A stretch of 64,000 nt of DNA from Sphingobium sp. (GTDB taxonomy: Bacteria; Pseudomonadota; Alphaproteobacteria; Sphingomonadales; Sphingomonadaceae), in contig JAGIAA010000001.1 in NCBI GenBank assembly GCA_017745115.1, positions 62,001 to 126,000 on the forward strand, given 5' to 3'. Below the pieces are notes generated by a model that was given only the letters and a program-made list of their open reading frames with translations, was not told where the DNA came from and did not search any database. The number at the start of each line of letters is the position of its first letter. Position 1 is the first letter of the stretch. Of the stretch, positions 26,906 to 38,754 are shown in pieces. Position numbers and translations under genes: made by a program.

Positions 26906-28336
26906 TTAGCCTTCGTGCACGGCCTTGAGCACGAGGCAGGCCATCAGGCCCTCGGGGCCGTCCTCATGCCCGTGGCCAGACCATTTGACACCACCGAACG
27001 GCGCGTCCGCGCCGCCGATCATGGTGCTGTTGATACCGAGCATGCCGGTCTCGACGTCATAGGCGACGCGGCGCTGCGTCCTGACGTCGTTGGTCCAGGC
27101 ATAGGCCGCCAGTCCGTAAGGCAGGCGATTGGCCTCAGCGATCATGTCGTCGGCATTGCGATAGGGATTGATGAGCGCGACGGGACCGAAGGGCTCCTCG
27201 TTCATGATATCGGCATCGAGCGGGATCTCGCTCAACACGGAAGGCGCATAGAAATAGCCCTGGTTGCCGAGACGCTCGCCGCCCGTGTGCAGCGTGGCAC
27301 CGGCCTTGACCGCGCCGCCGATCAGGCGCTCCATCGCGTCCGGGCGCCGCGGATTGGCCATGGGGCCCATCTGCACGCCAGCATCGAGGCCGTTGCCCAC
27401 CTTCACGGCCTTGGCGCGCTCGGCAAAGCCCGTGCGGAACTTCTCGTAGACGTCCTCTTGCACGATGAAGCGCGTGGGCGAGACGCACACCTGGCCGCTA
27501 TTGCGATACTTCGAGGCGACCATCGTGTTCAGCACATGATCGACGTCGACATCATCGAACACCAGCACCGCGCCATGGCCGCCAAGCTCCATGGTCGTGC
27601 GCTTCATGTCGTCCGCGGCCAGCTTGGCGAGATGCTTGCCGATGGCGGTCGAGCCCGTGAAGCTGAGCTTGCGGATGATCGGCGACGCCAGCAGGTGGCG
27701 CGACACTTCATCAGGCACGCCGAACACGGCCTGGGCAACGTCCTTCGGCAAACCGGCGTCATAAAGCGACTGGAGGATACCGAGCGCTGAAGCCGGCGTC
27801 TCTTCGGCCGACTTCATGATCACCGAACAGCCCGCCGCGATCGGGGCGCCGAGCTTGCGGCCGGGATTGCCGAGCGGGAAGTTCCAGGGCGAAAAGGCAG
27901 CGACGGGGCCGACCGGCTCGTAGCGCACGGTCGAGCGCTGGCCGGCGGGACGAACCAGTTCGCGGCCGTAGGTACGGAACACCTCGCCTGCGTAGAAGTT
28001 GAACAGGCCGGCGACCATCATCACTTCGATCTTGGCCTCGGCCAGCGTCTTGCCTTCTTCCATCGTGGCGATGCGGGCAAGATCGTCCTGCCGCTCCACG
28101 AGCAGACGCGCCGCGCCCGAAAGGACGGCCGCACGCTCCTGCGCCGTCGAATTCCGCCACTTTCTGAAGCCGCGCTGTGCCGCCTCGAGCGCGCAGTCGA
28201 GGTCGGCCGCTTCAGCAAGCGGAAGCTGGCCCAGCGTCTCGCCGGTTGCAGGATTGACGATGGTCTGGGTCCGGCGGCTGCCACCGCTCACGGCCTCCCC
28301 GTCGATGTACATGTGGAGCGAGGGGTAGCTGGTCAT
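26906..28336 (-). CDS. NAD(P)-dependent aldehyde dehydrogenase
   Basis: A 476-residue aldehyde dehydrogenase of the succinate-semialdehyde-like group. The catalytic Glu is in MELGGHGAVLVF (about residue 247) and the catalytic Cys in NSGQVCVSPTRF (about 281); the nucleotide motif FTGSTAIGKHL is near 226 and the N-terminal PWNFPLGNPGRK near 149. The start ATG 28336 begins MTSYPSLHMYIDGEAV, the usual N terminus. It lies upstream of the LigW-like gene on the same strand, separated by a palindromic repeat. An aromatic or short-chain semialdehyde is a plausible substrate. Confidence 0.9.
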   Translation of the reverse strand: MTSYPSLHMYIDGEAVSGGSRRTQTIVNPATGETLGQLPLAEAADLDCALEAAQRGFRKWRNSTAQERAAVLSGAARLLVERQDDLARIATMEEGKTLAEAKIEVMMVAGLFNFYAGEVFRTYGRELVRPAGQRSTVRYEPVGPVAAFSPWNFPLGNPGRKLGAPIAAGCSVIMKSAEETPASALGILQSLYDAGLPKDVAQAVFGVPDEVSRHLLASPIIRKLSFTGSTAIGKHLAKLAADDMKRTTMELGGHGAVLVFDDVDVDHVLNTMVASKYRNSGQVCVSPTRFIVQEDVYEKFRTGFAERAKAVKVGNGLDAGVQMGPMANPRRPDAMERLIGGAVKAGATLHTGGERLGNQGYFYAPSVLSEIPLDADIMNEEPFGPVALINPYRNADDMIAEANRLPYGLAAYAWTNDVRTQRRVAYDVETGMLGINSTMIGGADAPFGGVKWSGHGHEDGPEGLMACLVLKAVHEG

Positions 28337-28437
28337 ATCGGATCCTTCGATTCCCTGGAACAACGGCTCGGCACCCCCGCTATTCGGGAATCCCCCGCCC
28401 GGCAATGCTTTATGGACGCGTCGACGCTTCCGTGAAA

Positions 28438-29850
28438 TCAGGCCGCTGCAGCCTCCAGCCGCTCCACTTCCCGGCGGAACGGCCCGATGCCGCGCCACAT
28501 CAGGAAAGTGGCGCTGGGCAGGAAGATGACTGCCGTGATGAGCAGCGACTGCCAAAGCTTTTGCGGATCGCCGACGACCGCGTCGCTCACCCATCCGATC
28601 ACCTGGCTGCCCATGGCGCCGAAGAAGGTGAACATGAAAAGATAGAGCGCCGTCGCTTGGCCACGCAGCTCATTTGGCACGATGCGCTGGACCGCCGCAT
28701 TCTGCGCCGGCGCACCGGCGAGGCCGAAGAACATGCTCAGCACCATGCCGGTGATGGCCAGCTCCGGCGTCGGCATCAGCGGCCAGGCGATGGTCGTGAT
28801 GGTATTGAGCGCGAAGATGATCGCCGTCGCCCGGATGAACGCGTCCTTGTGGCGCTTGCCCAGCCAGGACACGAACACGCCGCCGACGAAGATGCCGGCC
28901 AGCATCGCGACGAGAAGCATGGGCCCGAGTAGCGCACCGATGTCCTTCTCCGCCCAGCCATAGGTCCGATGCAGGAAAGGTACGCGCCAGGGGCCAATAC
29001 CCTGGCTCTCGATCGAGGAAAGCGCCAGCGCCGCGAACAGCGGCAGGAAAACCGCCTTCCGCGCCCACAACGCCTTGAACGCATCCCAGCCCAGCAGGAA
29101 CAGGATGATGCGGCCAAAGGAAGCACCCTTTGGCATCTCGGACGAGACGTTCGGCGGATTGCGGCGCGGCGGCTCCCTCGCGATCAGGAACAAGGCTGCA
29201 GCGATCAAGCCTGGAGCCCCGACCATCACCAGGATCCACTGCCAATTGAAGACTGTGAGACCGAGAAAGGCTGTCTTCTCAGGCGAAGTATCGGTCCACG
29301 CAATAAGTTTGCCGCCGAAATATGGCCCCCCGGAAGTACCGAGGATGAAGCCGAGCTGGAGCAGCGCAAAAACGACCGGAATACGCGCCGGGCGGAAATA
29401 GTCCGAGAGAATGGAATAAGAGCCGGGACCATTCACCGCTCCGCTCGCACCGACGAACAGGCGCGAACCGATAAATTGGCCGAAACTCTGAGCGAGGCCG
29501 CCGAGCGCGGTGATCGTGCCGATCAGCGCGATACCGCCGGACAGAACATATTTGCGGGGGAAGATGTCGACCAGGCGGGCCATCGGCACACCGAGCAGCA
29601 CGAATGCGATCACGCTCGCCGGTCCCTGCACGAAGCCCAGCATGCTGTCCGAAATCACGAAGCTGCGCTTCATCCGTTCAGCGAGCATCTGGAAGACGGC
29701 GAGATCGAAGAAATTGAGGAATGTCGCGAAGATGATGCAGAATAGAACGAAATACCCCCCAGCCTCGGATGGCCAGGGGATGCCGCTGGACGACTTGCTC
29801 GCGTTCTCACTTCCTGCGGCGAGATCTTGTGCCGGCGGTGCTATCGCCAT
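28438..29850 (-). CDS. MFS transporter
   Basis: A 470-residue major facilitator with 12 hydrophobic helices. The first cytoplasmic loop reads GVPMARLVDIFPRKYVLSGG, and the family-typical PNELRGQATALYLFMFTFFGAMGSQ lies near the C terminus. It belongs to the same broad organic-anion carrier group as the protein at 24108-25748. The aldehyde dehydrogenase follows downstream after about 100 bases on the same strand. Substrate unknown. Confidence 0.82.
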   Translation of the reverse strand: MAIAPPAQDLAAGSENASKSSSGIPWPSEAGGYFVLFCIIFATFLNFFDLAVFQMLAERMKRSFVISDSMLGFVQGPASVIAFVLLGVPMARLVDIFPRKYVLSGGIALIGTITALGGLAQSFGQFIGSRLFVGASGAVNGPGSYSILSDYFRPARIPVVFALLQLGFILGTSGGPYFGGKLIAWTDTSPEKTAFLGLTVFNWQWILVMVGAPGLIAAALFLIAREPPRRNPPNVSSEMPKGASFGRIILFLLGWDAFKALWARKAVFLPLFAALALSSIESQGIGPWRVPFLHRTYGWAEKDIGALLGPMLLVAMLAGIFVGGVFVSWLGKRHKDAFIRATAIIFALNTITTIAWPLMPTPELAITGMVLSMFFGLAGAPAQNAAVQRIVPNELRGQATALYLFMFTFFGAMGSQVIGWVSDAVVGDPQKLWQSLLITAVIFLPSATFLMWRGIGPFRREVERLEAAAA

Positions 29851-30014
29851 TGGATCGGTCCCCTCCCGTTGGCGGTACGGGCGCGACTCCCCAGCTCGCC
29901 GATCCGCCTTCTCTCCGGCGACAGGTCTAACGCAGCTTTGCCGTCCCTTTCCACCGCCAATTTAGTGTGCTTAGGAACCACCCAGATAGGACCGAAAAGC
30001 TTTGGGGAGAGCAT

Positions 30015-30500
30015 ATGGTGAGCTACGCCGAAGACCGCGCCGCGATCGAGCAGCTCGAAGCGGAATATCTCTTCGCGATGGACTGGGGTGATGCTGAGTC
30101 CTATGCCAATTGCTTCGCGCCAGACGGGGTTCTCGAATGGGCGCGCGGCCGCGCGGTCGGTCCCGCGGAGATCCGTGAAGAAGTCGGCCGGTTCAAGGCC
30201 CTGATTGCGCAGGTCTATGGCACGGATGGCCAAGGCCGGCCGGTCCGTCTGAGGCACTTCATCACCAACCAGGTGCTCTACATCCATGGCGATACCGCCA
30301 AGGGCCGCGCCTACTGGTTCGAGTTCGCCAACAATAGCCCGGACGGCATGCCGGTCGCCGGCAGCTATGGCCATTATGAGGATGACCTGCGCAAGGTCGA
30401 CGGCCAGTGGAAGTTCGTGCGGCGGCACATCTTCAATGAACAGCTCGAAGACCGCCGCGCAGGAGACGAGAATCCCGTCCGCTCGGCAAAGATACCCTGA
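30015..30500 (+). CDS. SnoaL/NTF2-like protein
   Basis: A 161-residue single-domain NTF2-like protein (SnoaL_4 type): DRAAIEQLEAEYLFAMDWGDAESYANCFAPDG at the N terminus, then RLRHFITNQVLYIHGDTAKGRAYWF and a C-terminal GQWKFVRRHIFNEQ. Family members include cyclases, dehydratases, decarboxylases and the gamma-formaldehyde lyases of lignin dimer catabolism, so the reaction cannot be read from the fold. The start ATG 30015 is chosen because GGGGAGA lies seven bases upstream; an earlier in-frame ATG at 29967 lacks one. Confidence 0.8.
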   Translation: MVSYAEDRAAIEQLEAEYLFAMDWGDAESYANCFAPDGVLEWARGRAVGPAEIREEVGRFKALIAQVYGTDGQGRPVRLRHFITNQVLYIHGDTAKGRAYWFEFANNSPDGMPVAGSYGHYEDDLRKVDGQWKFVRRHIFNEQLEDRRAGDENPVRSAKIP

Positions 30501-30574
30501 AGGGGGGCCGCTTGCCCTGCCCCAGCTAGTGGCATAGCCTGCATCCCTTCGGGGTACGGACGAAGGGGAACGGC

Positions 30575-31873
30575 ATGAATCTGGTCCTGAGCGAAAACAA
30601 GTGGCTGCGTATCGGCAGCATGACTGTCTTCTACATCGCCCAGGGCTTGCCGATCGGCCTCTTCCTTTACGCGATCAATGCCTGGCTGGCGGAAAGCGGG
30701 CAGCCAGCCGGTGCCGTCGCGGCCATCATCGCAACCGTCTACATGCCGTGGAGCTTCAAGTTTATCGCGGCGGCGCTGATGGACCGCTACACCTATCTGC
30801 CGATGGGCCGGCGGCGCATTTGGCTGATCGGCTCACAGGCACTCATGCTGGGCGGCTTGTCGCTCGCCGCGTTCATGGCGCCCGGACCGCAGGATCTCGC
30901 CCTTATCGGCTGGCTCGGCTTCGCTATCTTCGTGGGAAGCGCGGTCCAGGACGTGTCGGTCGATGGCCTTGCCGTCGATATCCTTCCCGACAATGAGCAA
31001 GGCCCGGTGAGTGCCTTCACCTTTGGCGGCCAGGCGATCGGTATCGCTGCCGGGACAATGATCGGCGGCTATCTGCTCGACCATTATGGCTCGGCCGTCG
31101 CGTTCATGGCGTTCACGCCGCTCAACGTCTTCTTCCTGCTGTTCGCTGTCATCCTGCGCGAACGGCCGGGCGAGAAGCTGCTGCCCTGGACAAAAGGCCG
31201 GGCATCCAGCGCTTTGATCGCACGCGCGCGTACCGACTGGATCCAGATCCTGAAGGTTACATTGCAATCGCTGTTCAAGCGCGACAGCGTCGTCATGCTC
31301 ATCGCGCAATGTTTCGCGCGCGCGGCGGGCGGTGCATTCACCGCTTTCTGGCCAATTTACGCGACGACGACGGGCGGTTGGTCGACTGCCGGCTTCTCCA
31401 GCATGGTGGGTACGGTTGGGCTTATTACGTCCGTCGCGTGCATGGCCATCGGATCGTTCCTGGTATCCGCGCTCGGCGCGCGCCTTTCCACGATTGTCAC
31501 CTATGCGTCTTACGGGGTCCTCGCGCTCATTTATATCTTTGCGCCACAGCTTGCGCTCATCACCTGGATCTTCGTTGCGCTCACGACCGTATGGAACGCG
31601 ACTGATACTCTGACGTCCGTCTGCTCCAACCCACTGCGCATGCGGCTCTCGGACAAGCGCGTCGCGGCGACGCAGTTCACGATCTACAATTCGCTGGGAA
31701 ATCTCGTCGTCCCGCTTGGCGCATCCGCTTATGCCGCGGCTGCCGGCTATAGCAGCGTAACGTCGATGATCCTCATCATCGGCCTGACGGCCCTTGGTTG
31801 CCTCGGCTACGCGATGATGCGCAGCGGCGGGCGCGGCGAGCATCTCGACGAGGTCGAGCCCCGCATCGACTAG
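30575..31873 (+). CDS. MFS transporter, AmpG-like
   Basis: A 432-residue carrier with about 12 helices. The N terminus (GSMTVFYIAQGLPIGLFLYAINAWLAE) and the MPWSFKFIAAALMDRY loop are typical of the AmpG/PAT acetyl-CoA and muropeptide transporter family, and VQDVSVDGLAVDIL corresponds to the usual QDIAxDGWA motif. True AmpG is longer, and sphingomonads have several paralogues of unknown substrate, so muropeptide import is not claimed. Its stop codon overlaps the stop of the convergent cytochrome gene (CTAG). Confidence 0.82.
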   Translation: MNLVLSENKWLRIGSMTVFYIAQGLPIGLFLYAINAWLAESGQPAGAVAAIIATVYMPWSFKFIAAALMDRYTYLPMGRRRIWLIGSQALMLGGLSLAAFMAPGPQDLALIGWLGFAIFVGSAVQDVSVDGLAVDILPDNEQGPVSAFTFGGQAIGIAAGTMIGGYLLDHYGSAVAFMAFTPLNVFFLLFAVILRERPGEKLLPWTKGRASSALIARARTDWIQILKVTLQSLFKRDSVVMLIAQCFARAAGGAFTAFWPIYATTTGGWSTAGFSSMVGTVGLITSVACMAIGSFLVSALGARLSTIVTYASYGVLALIYIFAPQLALITWIFVALTTVWNATDTLTSVCSNPLRMRLSDKRVAATQFTIYNSLGNLVVPLGASAYAAAAGYSSVTSMILIIGLTALGCLGYAMMRSGGRGEHLDEVEPRID

Positions 31874-32316
31874 TGCAGCGGCCCGACAGGGACAAACGCG
31901 ATCCTGTCGAGTGCAGCGCGATCACTCGGCAGGGGCTGAGGACCGGCGGGCATGCCGTTCGCCTTCAGCAAATAAGCCACGATCTTCGCATTATCCTCCG
32001 GGCTCAGCGTCCCGGGCGCCATTTGCGGCATGGCATCGCTTACATAGGTGAAAAGCGTGCCAACCGATCCGTTCGACCAGTTGCCGACGAAACGGCCGGT
32101 CAGGGTCGGCACTTCGAATGTGCCCATGAGATTGTCGCCATGGCAGGACGCACAGGCGCCCTTGTAAAGCGCCTCCCCTTCGGCGGCCTGCACCGTGCTG
32201 TAGACGCCTCGCGCAGTCGTGAGCGCGGGTTGCTGTCCGGGCGCGGCGACGGCGACGACCAGCGACAGAGCGGGAATGGCCACGGCGGCCAGCACGCGGG
32301 TCAGCCGAGCGGTCAT
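31870..32316 (-). CDS. Exported c-type cytochrome
   Basis: A 148-residue periplasmic cytochrome c. A signal peptide of about 25 residues is followed by one haem site ACASCHGD (CxxCH) and a Met ligand in DAMPQMAPG. The start ATG 32316 overlaps the stop of the upstream oxidoreductase gene as ATGA, so the two proteins are almost certainly produced as a pair, and the cytochrome is the probable electron acceptor of that flavoprotein. Confidence 0.88.
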   Translation of the reverse strand: MTARLTRVLAAVAIPALSLVVAVAAPGQQPALTTARGVYSTVQAAEGEALYKGACASCHGDNLMGTFEVPTLTGRFVGNWSNGSVGTLFTYVSDAMPQMAPGTLSPEDNAKIVAYLLKANGMPAGPQPLPSDRAALDRIAFVPVGPLH

Positions 32317-33572
32317 GCCTTGGCACCCTTCATGCGCGCGAAGATCGGCGCGACCTTGGCTATGCCTTCCTCGATCGAGGCCCGGTCTGGCAATTCCATG
32401 CTGTCGCCGACGCCCTCCATGTCGCCGAGCTCGGCGGACGTATGCATGATCATCAAACCATCGCTCTTCGAGAGCAGAGATACGTTCCGGTATGAAAGGC
32501 CGTAGCGGGCCTCCGGCTGGGGCAAGAGCCAGCCGGTCTGGCCGCGCACCGGGATGATGCTCTTGTCCCGCCAGAGGTCGCGCGCGGCATAGCCGGGGCA
32601 GTTGATGACGACCTTCTCCCTGAGCGCGGCAATGTCGGCCGGGGAATGGAAATCGCGCTGCTCGAACTTGCCGCCCATCTGGAAGAATTCGCTGAGCAAC
32701 AGGTGACCATAGCTTGCGAAGTTGAAATACATCCGGTCGCTGCTGCGGCAATAAGCGGTGCCGAACGGATTTTCGCTCGCAGGAACATCCACCGCCTGGG
32801 GGACCACGTCCTTGATGAGTTCGTCATAGTCGGCGAACTCGCCCTTCTGCTGCGGCATGCCGGTCGTCGCATAGCTGTCCTTGATCGCAGGATCGAGCCT
32901 GTGCTGCTCTGCCCGGCTACGCGGCGGATTGTCGGAGAGGCCATAGCTTGTGCCGAACTCGATGGGCCGTTCGGGCAGGCCGAGGAACGAGCGGAAATTC
33001 TTCCAGGAGATGCGCGCCATCTGCTCCCAGAGCGCGGCAAAGGCGGGGCCAGCAGGTTCGGTCAGCGCGATGCGCGAAGACGGAGTCCATGAGCCATTGG
33101 CGCGCACCGAGCGCGTGCGCGAAAACATCTCGCGCGCGTAGATGGTGACCTTGAGGCCGGCGCGTTGCGCCTGGATGGCCGCGGTCAGTCCCACGATGCC
33201 GCAGCCAACGACAGCGATCTCCTTCGGCACCACCGACATCGCCTTGCCCACCGCGATTTCTGCGGAGCCCCAGCTCAGCGACCAGCCACTCCCGCCATGG
33301 CCGTAATTGTGGATGACGAGCGTGTCGCCGATCTGCTCGGCATCGAGCCGGCAGCCCTGCGCACGAAACGGACGGATGCAGCATTTGATGTCGATCAGTT
33401 CGTTCGTGCTGACGCGCATCGGGACGAGCGATGGTCCGGCAGATATGCTGCCCATCCGGGCCTTGCCCATGCCACTGCCCGTCGTCGCGCAGCCCGGCAG
33501 GCTGGCAAGGCCGCCGATCGCCAATGACCCTTTGATAAGCTCTCTGCGCCCGAACCCGCTGCGATCCATCAC
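32313..33572 (-). CDS. Tat-exported FAD oxidoreductase, D-amino-acid-oxidase type, apparently circularly permuted
   Basis: A 419-residue protein with a Tat signal (GRRELIKG, residues 8-15) and a possible lipobox (SLPGC, Cys28). Residues 62-112 contain CCIRPFRAQGCRLD and VIHNYGHGGSGWSLSWGSA, which is the motif that normally ends D-amino-acid oxidases. The FAD-binding Rossmann motif IAVVGCGIVGLTAAIQAQRA, normally at the N terminus, comes after it at 119-138. The chain ends at DRASIEEGIAKVAPIFARM, which is the segment that usually stands just before the GFRPxRP motif. The order is therefore that of a circular permutation. Substrate unknown; electrons would go to the overlapping cytochrome c rather than necessarily to O2. 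Confidence 0.8.
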   Translation of the reverse strand: MMDRSGFGRRELIKGSLAIGGLASLPGCATTGSGMGKARMGSISAGPSLVPMRVSTNELIDIKCCIRPFRAQGCRLDAEQIGDTLVIHNYGHGGSGWSLSWGSAEIAVGKAMSVVPKEIAVVGCGIVGLTAAIQAQRAGLKVTIYAREMFSRTRSVRANGSWTPSSRIALTEPAGPAFAALWEQMARISWKNFRSFLGLPERPIEFGTSYGLSDNPPRSRAEQHRLDPAIKDSYATTGMPQQKGEFADYDELIKDVVPQAVDVPASENPFGTAYCRSSDRMYFNFASYGHLLLSEFFQMGGKFEQRDFHSPADIAALREKVVINCPGYAARDLWRDKSIIPVRGQTGWLLPQPEARYGLSYRNVSLLSKSDGLMIMHTSAELGDMEGVGDSMELPDRASIEEGIAKVAPIFARMKGAKA

Positions 33573-33662
33573 TGCCCCCTGTTGCCGTATCTAAGGTGAA
33601 GGGTGGCGGCGATGGGACAATGCGTAATTCGGCGTACTTTCTCCGGAAAATAGCGGCGCGGA

Positions 33663-33697
33663 CAAAAGAAAGGGCCCGGGTTTCCCCGAGCCCTTCC
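33663..33697 (-). terminator. Rho-independent terminator of the ligM-metF-ligH operon
   Basis: On the minus strand the sequence reads AAGGGCTCGGG, loop GAAA, CCCGGGCCCTTT, then TTTCTTTT. The stem has 11 pairs with one wobble and is followed by a T-rich tract, about 25 bases after the ligH stop. This is a strong intrinsic terminator. Confidence 0.85.
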
Positions 33698-33719
33698 CTG
33701 CAATCCTGAAAGCCGAAGC

Positions 33720-35396
33720 TTAGAACAGGCCCTGGATCTGGCCTTTTTCGTCGAGCTTGATGAAGTCGGCCGACGGCACCTTGGGCAGGCCGGGCATGCG
33801 CATGATGTCGCCGCAGACCGCCACGATGAACTCGGCACCCGCCGAGAGGATCACGTCGCGAACCGGGACGATATGATCGACCGGTGCGCCGAGCTTGGTC
33901 GGGTCCGTGGCGAAGCTGTACTGCGTCTTGGCCATGCAGACCGGCAGATGGCCGTAGCCATCGGCTTCCCAGCCCTTGAGCTTGGAGACCACCGAGCTGT
34001 CGGGCGCGATACCAGAGGCGCGGTAGATCTTCTTCGCGATCGTCTCGATCTTCTCGAGCAGCGGCATGTTGTCGGGATAGATCGGCGCGAAGTTCGACGT
34101 GCCGCCCTCGGCCAGCGCGACGACCTTATGCGCCAGCTCTTCCGTGCCGGCCGAGCCGTTCGCCCAGTGCGTGCAGAGCACGGCCTCGGCGCCCGCGGCC
34201 GCAGCGATCTCCTTGATCACTTCGACCTCTTCCGGGGTGTCGGTGTAGAAGTTGTTGATCGCGACGATGGCCGGCACGCCGAACTGAGCGATGTTCTCGA
34301 GGTGGCGAGCGAGGTTCGCGCCGCCCTTGCGGACGGCTTCGGCATTCGGCGTCCCGAGATCGGCCTTCGCAACACCGCCGTGCATCTTGAGCGCGCGGAC
34401 GGTCGCGACAATCACGGCTGCGGCGGGCTTGAGGCCAGCCTTGCGGCACTTGATGTCGAAGAACTTCTCGGCGCCGAGATCGGCACCGAAGCCGGCCTCG
34501 GTGACGACATAGTCGGCGATCTTGAGCGCGGTCTGCGTGGCGAGCACCGAGTTGCAGCCATGCGCGATGTTCGCGAACGGACCGCCGTGGATGAGCACGG
34601 GGTTATTCTCGAGCGTCTGCACGATGTTGGGCTGCAGCGCATCCTTGAGGAGCACGGTCATGGCGCCCGAAGCGTTGAGCTCCGAAGCCAGCACGGCCTT
34701 CTTGTCGCGGGTGTAGCCGGCGTGGATGTTGCCGAGGCGACGCTCAAGATCCTTGAGGTCCGACGACAGGCAGAGGATCGCCATGACTTCCGACGCCACG
34801 GTGATGTCGAAGCCGTCCTCGCGCGGATAGCCGTTCGAAACGCCACCCAGCGAGTTGACGATCGAGCGCAGCGCGCGGTCGTTCATGTCGAGAACGCGGC
34901 GCCAGGCGATACGGCGGGGATCGAGCCCGGTCTTGTTGCCCCAGTAGATGTGGTTGTCGATCAGCGCGGCGAGCAGGTTGTTCGCCGAGGTGATGGCATG
35001 GAAGTCGCCGGTGAAGTGGAGGTTGATGTCTTCCATCGGCACGACCTGGGCGTAGCCGCCGCCAGCCGCACCGCCCTTGACGCCGAAGCAAGGGCCGAGC
35101 GAGGGCTCGCGGAGCGCGGCGACGGTCTTCTTGCCGATGCGGTTGAGGCCGTCCGAAAGGCCGACCGTCGTCGTGGTCTTGCCTTCGCCGGCGGGCGTCG
35201 GGTTGATCGCGGTGACGAGGATCAGCTTGCCGTCCTTGTTGCCCTGGACGCTGTTGATGAAGTCCCAAGACAGCTTGGCCTTGTAGGGGCCGTAGTTGAG
35301 CAGCGCGTCAGCGGGGATGCCGACCTTGCCGCCAACCTCGACGATCGGCTTCATCTTCGCTTCGCGTGCGATCTCGATATCGGAGCCTTGTGCCAT
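33720..35396 (-). CDS. ligH: Formate-tetrahydrofolate ligase (LigH / Fhs)
   Basis: The enzyme interconverts formate + ATP + tetrahydrofolate and 10-formyl-THF; in C1 dissimilation it can run backward, releasing formate with ATP formation. The 558-residue length is usual. The ATP P-loop is [12 protein letters not shown] near residue 67, followed by [23 protein letters not shown] near 96 and the folate-site region further on. As third gene after ligM and metF it matches the ligM-metF-ligH order of Sphingobium SYK-6. The start ATG 35396 has GAGGGGAG. A C1 oxidation partner (FolD) is not in the window. Confidence 0.95.
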   Translation of the reverse strand: MAQGSDIEIAREAKMKPIVEVGGKVGIPADALLNYGPYKAKLSWDFINSVQGNKDGKLILVTAINPTPAGEGKTTTTVGLSDGLNRIGKKTVAALREPSLGPCFGVKGGAAGGGYAQVVPMEDINLHFTGDFHAITSANNLLAALIDNHIYWGNKTGLDPRRIAWRRVLDMNDRALRSIVNSLGGVSNGYPREDGFDITVASEVMAILCLSSDLKDLERRLGNIHAGYTRDKKAVLASELNASGAMTVLLKDALQPNIVQTLENNPVLIHGGPFANIAHGCNSVLATQTALKIADYVVTEAGFGADLGAEKFFDIKCRKAGLKPAAAVIVATVRALKMHGGVAKADLGTPNAEAVRKGGANLARHLENIAQFGVPAIVAINNFYTDTPEEVEVIKEIAAAAGAEAVLCTHWANGSAGTEELAHKVVALAEGGTSNFAPIYPDNMPLLEKIETIAKKIYRASGIAPDSSVVSKLKGWEADGYGHLPVCMAKTQYSFATDPTKLGAPVDHIVPVRDVILSAGAEFIVAVCGDIMRMPGLPKVPSADFIKLDEKGQIQGLF

Positions 35397-35430
35397 GTTT
35401 CTCCCCTCGGGAATGAGTTGTATCCGTCCT

Positions 35431-35468
35431 AAAATCGAAAGGGCGCCGACCCTGGGGACCGGCGCCCT
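35431..35468 (-). terminator. Intercistronic hairpin between metF and ligH
   Basis: On the minus strand AGGGCGCCG and CGGCGCCCT pair around an 11-base loop in the gap after the metF stop, followed by TTCGATTTT. It resembles a weak terminator and would let only part of the transcripts continue into ligH, or protect the metF message end. Confidence 0.55.
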
Positions 35469-35474
35469 GTCGGC

Positions 35475-38187
<2,713 letters not shown>

Positions 38188-38751
38188 TCACCCAAACGGC
38201 CGGATCGGGTTCTTGCCGTCCCAGTCGCGCGTCTGCTCCCAGAAGGCCGTGAAGCCGGCGTCCATGCCTGCCGTTGCCGGGATGAGCTCGACGAAGCCCG
38301 GCGAGACGGTTCCGTTCTTCATTGCCCCACCCTCGAAATAGGCGACGCTGCCGCCGGTCGGAACGGGAGCGCGGTGCGCAAGCACGTCACCCTTGGCGAC
38401 GCGGCGCTTCACTTCGTCCTCGATCTCGTCGCCATCAATGGCCAGGCCGAAGTGATGGAAGCCATATCCAACCCGGTCGACGGTTTCCTTGTACACCGAC
38501 GGCTCATCGTCGAGACACTGCAGCAGCTCGATGTTCATCGAGCCCGCGAAGCTCATCGCGATCTTGACGTAGCTGGTGCAGGGCTTGCCGCGAAAAACAT
38601 GTCCCTCGCCGCCGAAGCTGTCGAGGACGAACCACGGGCCTACGCCCATTTTCTCGATCCACCAGGCAATCGCCTCATCGATATCCTTGACGACATAGGC
38701 CATCTGGCAAATCTCGCCGCTCCGCCCGCCGAAACCCATTGTCTTCGCCAT
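38188..38751 (-). CDS. VOC-family (glyoxalase/dioxygenase-like) protein
   Basis: A 187-residue vicinal-oxygen-chelate protein: MAYVVKDIDEAIAWWIEKMGVGPWF at the N-terminal module, then IELLQCLDDEPSVY and FHHFGLAI with a metal-ligand His, and GFVELIPA with the C-terminal Glu. It might be an isomerase, lyase or dioxygenase; sequence does not decide. It begins three bases after the stop of the hydrolase at 38755-39483 on the same strand, so the two are cotranscribed. Confidence 0.82.
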   Translation of the reverse strand: MAKTMGFGGRSGEICQMAYVVKDIDEAIAWWIEKMGVGPWFVLDSFGGEGHVFRGKPCTSYVKIAMSFAGSMNIELLQCLDDEPSVYKETVDRVGYGFHHFGLAIDGDEIEDEVKRRVAKGDVLAHRAPVPTGGSVAYFEGGAMKNGTVSPGFVELIPATAGMDAGFTAFWEQTRDWDGKNPIRPFG

Positions 38752-38754
38752 CGC

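Noticed and set aside
30575..31873. True AmpG muropeptide permease
   Set aside because: Motifs fit the family, but the length and context do not point to cell-wall recycling, so only the family name is given.
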